From RGIG4140 sp045532865 (GTDB lineage: Bacteria > Pseudomonadota > Alphaproteobacteria > CAAHEQ01 > UBA3637): 24,119 bases of DNA. The notes beneath the pieces were generated by a model. That model did no database searches, was not told where the DNA came from, and worked only from the letters and a program-made list of their open reading frames with translations. The position numbers and the translations under genes are program-made. Of the stretch, positions 7,297 to 13,435 are shown one piece after another; the stretch's first letter is position 1; every line of letters begins with the position of its first letter. The DNA lies in the NCBI GenBank assembly GCA_045532865.1, contig JAZSGT010000040.1:1-24119 (forward strand). Reading direction: 5' to 3'.

Positions 7297-7968
7297 TTAA
7301 TTTTTCTTTTGTTTTATTGAAAAAAGAGGTAATCCAAAAAAACGAATCCTTAGTTTGTTTTTCTTTTTCCTAACTGATAACATTGAAAATTTCCCAAACA
7401 ATTTAATATTTAGAAAAGTTCTATCAAGCGTTTTAATTTGATTGAGTAGGCATTGGTATTCAGTCATACAATCATTTTCTTGTGAGAAGTGTTTAATTTT
7501 TTCTAATGTGTTTTTGTTTCTTTTGTTTGCAACAATCCAATTAAAATGCTTGACAATCCAAAGTGATAATTCGTTTTTTAATATATTGTTATCTGAAGAA
7601 CTAACAAGCTCTTTTAAACTTGGAATCAATTTAAATAAGTCAAAAAAATGGGTATTATTTTGAGTTGCAGAGTTTTTGTGTTGAATATAGTTATACAAGG
7701 GATTTGTAGTAACATAAACGTCTTTTGTATCTAACCAACATTTCAAAATAAAAAGAACATCTTCACACCAAAATATATTTTCGGGATATCGTATATTGTT
7801 TTTCAACAGAAAATCCCTTTTTATTAAATAGTGACATGAATGGAATGGAAATTTAAATAGTTTATCAGCAATATCTATCCAATTAACAAGTTTTTCTTCT
7901 TTTATGTCATAATAATAAATAGGAAAACACTTTTTATTGCAAATTTTATTGGCGTTAAAACTTACCAT
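7297..7968 (-). CDS. C-terminal fragment of the split GT2 glycosyltransferase
   Basis: This is the part of the GT2 frame after the TAG, taken from the first in-frame ATG (MVSFNANKICN). It lacks the nucleotide-binding N-domain and has no good ribosome site, so independent function is doubtful. FWCEDVLFILK resembles the catalytic-base region of GT2 enzymes, and the end (RFFGLPLFSIKQKKN) is a typical basic membrane-facing tail. Confidence 0.45.
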   Translation of the reverse strand: MVSFNANKICNKKCFPIYYYDIKEEKLVNWIDIADKLFKFPFHSCHYLIKRDFLLKNNIRYPENIFWCEDVLFILKCWLDTKDVYVTTNPLYNYIQHKNSATQNNTHFFDLFKLIPSLKELVSSSDNNILKNELSLWIVKHFNWIVANKRNKNTLEKIKHFSQENDCMTEYQCLLNQIKTLDRTFLNIKLFGKFSMLSVRKKKNKLRIRFFGLPLFSIKQKKN

Positions 7969-8025
7969 ATCAACAGAGTGTTCTAATGCTTTTTGGTAAC
8001 AAATCTCGTAAGTTACTTTTTCAAT

Positions 8026-8304
8026 CTAATCATCTGAATCAACAAATTGAATATATTCACCAGTTGCTTTTTCAATTCCTAAATTTCTGCAGGATCCAGG
8101 CCCAGAATTTTCTTTGTTAATTACAATAATACGAGTATCCTTTTGGGCATATTCGTTTAAAATATTTAAAGAATTATCTGTTGAACCATCATTGATACAG
8201 ATAATTTCAATATCTTTCAATGTCTGATTAATTAAACTATCCAAACAAGTGGAAAGATATTTTTCAACATTATAAACCGGAACAATGATTGATACTTTTG
8301 GCAT
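8026..8304 (-). CDS. N-terminal fragment of the split GT2 glycosyltransferase
   Basis: This 92-residue open frame stops exactly at VDSDD, the metal-binding DxD loop of GT2. It has the genuine start (GAGGA, 5 nt spacing) and would be translated, but without the acceptor half it should be inactive. Confidence 0.6.
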   Translation of the reverse strand: MPKVSIIVPVYNVEKYLSTCLDSLINQTLKDIEIICINDGSTDNSLNILNEYAQKDTRIIVINKENSGPGSCRNLGIEKATGEYIQFVDSDD

Positions 8305-8324
8305 TTTTCCTCATCAATATGTTT

Positions 8325-10040
8325 TTAAATTTCCCACTCTTGTTTTTGGGAATATCTATTGTTTAAAAAATATTTAAGATTTTCTCTGTCTGTTTGAGTT
8401 GTTTTTTCTGAATCGTTGTAGCAAACCAAAATTGGGTTATTCTTTTTTAGTTTTTGGGACATACAATTAGAATTCATTATATTTAAATATAATTGTTTTG
8501 CCTTTTTTTTATTTTTAAAAAAAAGACCAAGCGCTTTTTTATTTTTTATTGCCCAAAAATCATAAATATGTCGTTGAATATCTTTAAAATTTCTAAATTT
8601 TGAAAAAGTTGTTTTATCAAATTGTTCTTTAAATTCTTTTTTGCATTCTTTAAGATTATTCTTGGTATAAGCACAAATACAATGTGTTCCTTCATATAGC
8701 AAAAATTTGTTATCAGTGAGTTTAACAGCTTTGTTAATCCAATGAAGGTATATATTATTTTCTAAAATTTCCCTATTCCACTCTTTATGTTTTTTAAGAT
8801 AGGAAATAGGTGTTCCTTTTTGTGTGAAAAAATAGTTCTTAAATACAGGCTTGTCAAAGAATGCATCATCATTTGCAAATAAGAAATGTTCTGATAAATC
8901 TGGAATGTTATCTAAACAAGTTTCAATTGCCGTACTGTTAAATGTTGGCAAGGCTTCTTTGGGCATAATTTCATCATGCGTGACAATTTGAATTTTAGGA
9001 TGCGATGTATCAAGCCATTTTGGAACTTGTCCATTTGTAACAATAAAGATTTTTCGAATCCACGGTGCGAACATTTCAGCTGAGCGAAGTGAATATCTTA
9101 ATTCTTCATTATCAATAAATCGACAAGGATTGATTGCTGAATCGCTGGTAATGTTTTCTTTTTCTTGCCAGTATTGTTTCGATTTTTGCCATTCAACATC
9201 ATTGCCATCAACCCATAAATAAACTAAATCAATTGGCCCTTGAAAAATTTGATTTTCTCGTCCGATTAATAATTTATATTTTTTCTTATAATTCCAATCG
9301 AGTAATTTTTTGCTCATGGATTCTGGATATTTGAAATCTTGTGGTTTTTGTATTTTATAACGATAAATAGCGTATTTATTCCCAAAAAGATTAAAATGCC
9401 ATTCGTTCTTTTTAACAACAGAATCTGTCCATGATGAAAGAAAATGATGGATTGTATAGCTTGTTGCACACTCCTTGGAAAAATAATTTGTTGGGAATAT
9501 CACATTTTTATCATTCAGATAAATAGGCTCGCTATCTGTAAAAACTTTTTCAAACCCACATTCTTTTAATGGCTTTACAAGTCGAACAGTGTTTGGAGTC
9601 ATATCAAAAGAACCATCTTTTTTGATAAAATGAATATCATCATAAACGGATAAAAGTTTTTTTATAATTGGAGAACCTTTTTGTGCGCCGATTACAGCTG
9701 TTCCAATATGTTTGCTTTTCCCATGTTTTTCAGACCCAATGAAAAAGTCTAAATCTAAAAATTCATCTAATGATTTTTTAACTTCAACATCTGTGTCAAA
9801 ATAAATCCCACCCTCTTGTGATAAGGCGTAGAGCCTAAAATAATCGGAAACAAAAGCCCATTTCTTTGCTTGATATGCCTCTTTTACATAAACATTATCA
9901 ATTTTTTCTAAATCTTTTTCAGACCATTCTTTAATTTGATAATCAGGCAAAAGATTTTTCCATGTTTCAATACATTCTAAACTCTTTGGATCTTTTGGGT
10001 TGTTGCCAAACCAGCAATAATGAATAATTTTTGGAATCAT
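8325..10040 (-). CDS. GT32 glycosyltransferase fused to a Stealth sugar-phosphotransferase
   Basis: The 571-residue protein joins two transferases. Residues 1 to about 250 are a GT32 domain (IPKIIHYCWFGNN, KWAFVSDYFRLYALSQEGGIYFDTDVEV with DxD at 82-84, and HHFLSSW at about 198-204). Residues about 265-520 are a Stealth domain: CR1 is IDLVYLWVDGND (270-281), CR2 covers DNEELRYSLRSAEMFAPWIRK to FLFANDDAFF (310-395), and later blocks centre on EGTHCICAYTKNNL. Stealth proteins transfer hexose-1-phosphate to build phosphodiester-linked capsule or exopolysaccharide. Together they could add a hexose and then a sugar-phosphate to one growing surface glycan; this coupling is inference. The gene starts 2 bp after the resolvase-like gene, with GGGAT 5' of the ATG. 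Both active sites look intact. Confidence 0.87.
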   Translation of the reverse strand: MIPKIIHYCWFGNNPKDPKSLECIETWKNLLPDYQIKEWSEKDLEKIDNVYVKEAYQAKKWAFVSDYFRLYALSQEGGIYFDTDVEVKKSLDEFLDLDFFIGSEKHGKSKHIGTAVIGAQKGSPIIKKLLSVYDDIHFIKKDGSFDMTPNTVRLVKPLKECGFEKVFTDSEPIYLNDKNVIFPTNYFSKECATSYTIHHFLSSWTDSVVKKNEWHFNLFGNKYAIYRYKIQKPQDFKYPESMSKKLLDWNYKKKYKLLIGRENQIFQGPIDLVYLWVDGNDVEWQKSKQYWQEKENITSDSAINPCRFIDNEELRYSLRSAEMFAPWIRKIFIVTNGQVPKWLDTSHPKIQIVTHDEIMPKEALPTFNSTAIETCLDNIPDLSEHFLFANDDAFFDKPVFKNYFFTQKGTPISYLKKHKEWNREILENNIYLHWINKAVKLTDNKFLLYEGTHCICAYTKNNLKECKKEFKEQFDKTTFSKFRNFKDIQRHIYDFWAIKNKKALGLFFKNKKKAKQLYLNIMNSNCMSQKLKKNNPILVCYNDSEKTTQTDRENLKYFLNNRYSQKQEWEI

Positions 10041-10042
10041 TT

Positions 10043-10612
10043 TTATCCCTTGTTTTCTGTGAGTTTTAAAAAGTTAAACAGTGTGCGTACACTCACGCCA
10101 ATTTCTTTTGCAATGGTGTTTTTGTTTGTGCCTTGTTTGAGTGCTTGAAAAATATATTCTTTTTTCAATTCGCATTTTGAAGGATTCAAATTTTTTGCCC
10201 CTTTGTGTCTGCCAATGATTCCACCATTTTTTTTCTTTTGAGCGAGTTTGTTTTTCATCACAAGTGAATTACAAGCCGATTTGATTTGAATGGCAATTTC
10301 AATCCCTTGAAGAAGGTGCGCCGTTTTTTCATTTGACAAAAATTCAAACCCATCTTCAATTGAAACAATATCTACGCCAAATGTGGTTAAATCGCAGAGT
10401 TCTTGTTTAATTTTCTCTAAATTCGACCCTAAACAAAGCAAATTTGTCACAAAAAGAGTTTTGTTTTTTGATGAATTTTTTTTCAGTGAATTGAACAGCT
10501 CCTCATCAATAAAATCACCTTGAATTTTGAGTTTTTTAGCATAAGAAGTGAGTGCCTTTGTTTGAAAGGTTTTATCCAACTTTGATGATAAATAAAAAAT
10601 GTTTGTTCCCAT
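10043..10612 (-). CDS. Resolvase/invertase-fold protein with degenerate active site and C-terminal HTH
   Basis: The 189-residue protein aligns by eye over its whole length with small serine recombinases such as gamma-delta resolvase: NIFYLSSKLDK at the N-terminus, VDIVSIEDGFEFL, a long E-helix (LLQGIEIAIQIKSACNSLVMKNKL), GRHKG, and a Hin-like HTH (NKNTIAKEIGVSVRTLFNFLK, about 164-184). The catalytic YxRxS is YLSSK (Arg to Ser9, Ser to Lys11), and the DRLGR arginines are replaced by LCLGS (59-63). Strand cleavage is therefore unlikely, while dimerisation and DNA binding may remain. The ATG at 10612 is chosen over a TTG at 10624; the ribosome site is poor. It is first in the glycan operon and lies 19 bp from paired inverted repeats resembling recombinase sites, so it may regulate the operon. 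Confidence 0.75.
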   Translation of the reverse strand: MGTNIFYLSSKLDKTFQTKALTSYAKKLKIQGDFIDEELFNSLKKNSSKNKTLFVTNLLCLGSNLEKIKQELCDLTTFGVDIVSIEDGFEFLSNEKTAHLLQGIEIAIQIKSACNSLVMKNKLAQKKKNGGIIGRHKGAKNLNPSKCELKKEYIFQALKQGTNKNTIAKEIGVSVRTLFNFLKLTENKG

Positions 10613-10631
10613 TTTAAAACTCAAAAATTGT

Positions 10632-10653
10632 AAAAAAAACGGTCGTTTAATTT
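10632..10653. repeat. Left 22-bp inverted repeat (crossover-like site)
   Basis: This copy matches 10761-10782 perfectly in inverse orientation. Its centre AAACGGTCGTTT is a dyad around a GT dinucleotide, and the two half-sites agree at 8 of 10 positions. This is the shape of sites bound by dimers of serine recombinases. It lies between the switch promoter region and the resolvase-like gene. Confidence 0.85.
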
Positions 10654-10730
10654 ACACATTTTTGTTGATTGTGAAAAAATAGCATCATTTACATGTAGGA
10701 GATGTTTTTTGCTTGTTTTTGAAAAAGTGG

Positions 10731-10759
10731 TTGTAATAAATTTCTATGTATGATATAAG
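10731..10759 (+). promoter_or_regulatory. Promoter inside the inverted-repeat segment, pointing right
   Basis: TTGTAA (10731-10736), 17 bp, then TATAAG (10754-10759) preceded by TG at 10751-10752, giving an extended -10. Transcription would start near 10766 inside the right repeat. In this orientation there is no rightward gene: the transcript would meet the terminator at 10822-10851 after about 85 nt. Confidence 0.55.
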
Positions 10760-10760
10760 G

Positions 10761-10782
10761 AAATTAAACGACCGTTTTTTTT
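10761..10782. repeat. Right 22-bp inverted repeat (crossover-like site)
   Basis: Exact reverse complement of 10632-10653. It overlaps the expected start point of the rightward promoter, so a protein bound here would also affect that promoter. Confidence 0.85.
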
Positions 10783-10821
10783 GCTGATTTTAAAAGAGGC
10801 ATAAAAATTTGATTTGTAAAC

Positions 10822-10851
10822 AAAAAGAGAGGTTTTTAACCTCTCTTTTTT
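10822..10851. terminator. Bidirectional intrinsic terminator
   Basis: A 13-bp stem (10822-10834 with 10838-10850, AGAGAGG paired with CCTCTCT inside A/T flanks) has a 3-nt loop and T tracts in both directions. It ends the leftward metallophosphoesterase gene and would also stop the rightward switch-segment transcript. It insulates the glycan operon, leaving 10632-10782 as that operon's only upstream promoter region. Confidence 0.88.
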
Positions 10852-10871
10852 CTCTGGAGTTAATAATAATT

Positions 10872-13283
10872 TTAATTTTTATATATTGTTCCAAAAATAG
10901 CAGGTGCTTGCTGTTGTGATAGAGCTTCTTCAAACCCCTGAGGCGTACTTTGTTGTGTTGGCTGTCCAAGAGGAAGTAAAAGAGGCTTTTTCTTTTGTTC
11001 GTAGGTTGCATCTTCAATTAATGGAAGATTTAATGCCTTTCTCAAAGAATTTTCAACCACAGTTGGATTTATGCGTGACTCCTCTTCTGGTGAAGTTGTA
11101 TAACTTGCCACATTTTTAATCGCACTGATATATGTGGGATATTCAATGATAACAGTTTTGACCATTTGACGAGTTACAGCTCCGTTTGAATGATAGATAA
11201 CCTCCATATTTGCAAAGCGTTCTTCTCTGCGTTGTTCTTGTTGAGGCATTCTGTCACTTTGAACTGGTTGAATTGGTCTGAGTGGTGACTGAACATATTG
11301 TGTTGGTTGTGATTGTGTATATTGACCTTGAACTTGTCTTGAAGGATAAATTGCACCATTGTTTTGTTGAGCAAGTGCATTTCTTTGATACCTTCTAAGA
11401 TCTTCTTTAAGTAACTCTAACTCTTTTGTAAGTTCTTTTTGCAAAGCAAGAGTTTGTCTTGAAAGTTCTTGTTCCCTTGCAATGATTTTGCGTTGATTTT
11501 CAATCACATCTTGAGAAGCTTTTAATTCAACTGTAAAAGCATTTCGTTGGTCTTCCAGCGCTTTTTTGAGCAAGTTGCGTTCTTCTTCTAACAATTTAAT
11601 GGCTGCATTTTGGCGAACGATGATTTTGCCTGCATCTGTTTTTGTTTTTTCCAAATCAATGCGAAGTTGTGTAACCTCAACTTGCAAAGCTTCATTTTTC
11701 TTGCGTTCTGCATCCAAATCTTCTTGAACTTTGTTGGAAAATACTTGTTCAAACGCTTGATCTAAAGACTCTTTTGCTTCTTCCAATGCTGCTTCGGCTT
11801 TTTTTACATTTTGCATGGTGGTGCTATTTTCTGCCTTTGACTCACTGTTAGAAGATGTTGTTTCTTTAACTGTTTGTTGATTTTTTTCGTCTTGAGCAAG
11901 TGTAACTTCAGCTTCTTTATCTGCAGCTTCTTGAGCTTTTTTTAACTGTTTAAGAGTGTCATCTTGATCTTCTTTTGAGCTTTTTCCAAGAATGGAATCA
12001 ACAAAACTTTTTGTTCTTTCATCTTTTGCTGGGTAGACAACACTTTTTTCTGAAAGTGATTCTTTGTCAGCTTTTTTTGTAACGGTTTCTTCAGAAGTAG
12101 GATTGTTTTTTTGACCCTTTTTGCTCTCTTTTTCTGCTTTTCTAGCTGCTTCGTCAGTCCAAGGTAAAATTCGAATAATTGAAATTTCACTTGGGGCTAA
12201 AAACCTCATTTGAGGTCCCCATTGCCCACAGCCTCTTGAAACGTAAAGTGTTGTATTCTTTTCTTCATAAAGTCCAGCTAAATATTTGTTATCAAGCTTT
12301 GATAAAATATGGAATGGGAAAATTTGTCCACCATGTGTGTGTGCTGCAATAACAAAATCAATAACTCCTTCAGATAAAACGTTAATAATTCTTGGCCTAT
12401 GGGTGACTAAAATTTTAAAATTTGTAATATCAGCAGCGTTGAATGCTTTTTGCAAATCAACAGTTTCATTGATTTGTTTTGCTGTTTTTGTGTCAGGAAT
12501 GCCAGCTAAGAAAATATTGTTTCCAAGTTGTGTGCCTGCATTGAATAAATATGTTATGCCAAGGGATTCAAAAGCTGTTTTTGCCTCTTCATGATTTTTC
12601 ATGATTTCGTGATTACCAGCTGTTGCAAACATACCTAATGGTGCTTTTAAATTTTTGAGTTCTTCTAAATGAGGTTGAATATATTTGATTTGGTCATCAA
12701 TTGTGTCGCCAGGAAATAAAATAACATCTGGTTCAGCTTTGTTAGTTTGTTCAACAATTTTTTCAATTTTTCGTTTGTTGGTTATTCTTGATAAATGCAT
12801 ATCGCCTAAAACGGCAATTGTAATTGGTTTTTGAATTTTATCTGAAATTAAAACAGTTTCTTTTACATTTGGTGTTTTAAGACCAGCATATAAACTGTAA
12901 ATACAAATGGCCGTTGCTAAAATAAACAAAAAGCGATTCGATTTTTCTAAAAGAAGAGGTTTATGCCATTTAAAGCGAGGAGATTCAACTTTTTTGATTT
13001 TTTCTCTAATGCATAAAAAGCCCCAAATAATATCACGAATTGCAATGAAACAAAAGAAAAGGGCTGAGACAATAAATAAAAAATAGGCTCCGATATAAAG
13101 AAAACTATAAAAACTACCACTTAATTCTCCTTTATTCCTTAAAATAAGTGGAACGAGGAATGAGAATAAGAAAAATAGAAAAATTAAAAATTTTTGCTTT
13201 TTAGAACGTGAACTTTGTTCAATAACACGATAACTTGTGTAAAATGCACAAAAAAGACAAACACCTAAAATTATAGAACCCAT
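10872..13283 (-). CDS. Membrane metallophosphoesterase with long coiled-coil/Q-rich extension
   Basis: The 803-residue protein begins with about four membrane segments (near 1-20, 31-50, 58-90 and 116-135). A calcineurin-like phosphoesterase domain of the YkuE/YaeI type follows: GDMH at 160-163, GDTIDD from 192, GNHE at 223-226, H295 and AHTHGG at 314-319. All metal ligands seem present. Relatives hydrolyse phosphodiesters or pyrophosphates such as UDP-diacylglucosamine; the substrate here is unknown. From about 375 a long extension holds Lys/Glu/Ser-rich sequence, a predicted coiled coil (about 520-640), a Gln/Pro-rich stretch (650-685) and a small C-terminal region (690-803). Usual members are about 270-400 residues, so the extension is odd. 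Which side of the membrane the extension occupies is not clear. The start has AGGAG at good spacing. Confidence 0.82.
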   Translation of the reverse strand: MGSIILGVCLFCAFYTSYRVIEQSSRSKKQKFLIFLFFLFSFLVPLILRNKGELSGSFYSFLYIGAYFLFIVSALFFCFIAIRDIIWGFLCIREKIKKVESPRFKWHKPLLLEKSNRFLFILATAICIYSLYAGLKTPNVKETVLISDKIQKPITIAVLGDMHLSRITNKRKIEKIVEQTNKAEPDVILFPGDTIDDQIKYIQPHLEELKNLKAPLGMFATAGNHEIMKNHEEAKTAFESLGITYLFNAGTQLGNNIFLAGIPDTKTAKQINETVDLQKAFNAADITNFKILVTHRPRIINVLSEGVIDFVIAAHTHGGQIFPFHILSKLDNKYLAGLYEEKNTTLYVSRGCGQWGPQMRFLAPSEISIIRILPWTDEAARKAEKESKKGQKNNPTSEETVTKKADKESLSEKSVVYPAKDERTKSFVDSILGKSSKEDQDDTLKQLKKAQEAADKEAEVTLAQDEKNQQTVKETTSSNSESKAENSTTMQNVKKAEAALEEAKESLDQAFEQVFSNKVQEDLDAERKKNEALQVEVTQLRIDLEKTKTDAGKIIVRQNAAIKLLEEERNLLKKALEDQRNAFTVELKASQDVIENQRKIIAREQELSRQTLALQKELTKELELLKEDLRRYQRNALAQQNNGAIYPSRQVQGQYTQSQPTQYVQSPLRPIQPVQSDRMPQQEQRREERFANMEVIYHSNGAVTRQMVKTVIIEYPTYISAIKNVASYTTSPEEESRINPTVVENSLRKALNLPLIEDATYEQKKKPLLLPLGQPTQQSTPQGFEEALSQQQAPAIFGTIYKN

Positions 13284-13435
13284 TTTGTTGCTCCTTTGTT
13301 AAAATGTTTTTTGTGCTTTAACTATACACTAAAAAAACAAAAAAATAAAGTAATTTTTTTGTAAATTAAAAGAAAAAATAGACGGATAAATAAGCATAGA
13401 AAATTAAAAGAAAATTTAGTTTAGATGTAGTTTTT

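Larger units (their letters stand above)
7297..8304 (-). pseudogene. GT2-family glycosyltransferase split by an in-frame TAG
   Basis: One frame of 335 codons encodes a GT2 transferase interrupted by a single TAG at 8026-8028. The N-terminal part has the GT-A start (PKVSIIVPVYNVEKYL, NDGSTDNS, GPGSCRNLGIEKATGEYIQFVDSDD). Immediately after the TAG the frame continues IEKVTYEICYQKALEHSVDMVSF, then FWCEDVLF and a basic C-terminus. The family normally reads DSDDW at this spot, so the lesion is most simply TGG (Trp) to TAG. Both halves are otherwise intact, so the mutation is probably recent. Other genes in the window end in TAG, so recoding is unlikely. It begins 20 bp after the GT32-Stealth gene with GAGGA upstream of the ATG. 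Confidence 0.85.
10632..10782. promoter_or_regulatory. Putative invertible promoter element upstream of the glycan operon
   Basis: Two perfect 22-bp inverted repeats bound a 107-bp segment (10654-10760). The asymmetric GT core is in opposite orientation in the two copies, so recombination between them would invert the segment rather than delete it. The segment carries a good rightward promoter next to the right repeat (10731-10759). As written it points away from the operon. After inversion its -10 would fall at about 10655-10660, reading left into the resolvase-like gene with a leader of about 36 nt. A much weaker leftward extended -10 (TGCTATTTT, complement of 10676-10684) exists in the present orientation. 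Inversion itself is inferred, not seen. Confidence 0.65.

Noticed and set aside
8026..8028. TAG read as tryptophan or another amino acid (codon recoding)
   Set aside because: The glycosyltransferase ending at 19172 ends in TAG, and the GT8 tail frame also ends in TAG. No suppressor tRNA or recoding element is visible. A nonsense mutation is simpler.
10043..10612. Active DNA invertase
   Set aside because: The nucleophilic serine and the active-site arginines are replaced, so cleavage by this protein is not expected. I call it resolvase-like only.
10632..10782. The 22-bp inverted repeats as one large terminator hairpin or as insertion-sequence ends
   Set aside because: The arms are 107 bp apart with no transposase between them and no obvious target duplication outside. 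The real terminator is the compact stem at 10822-10850.
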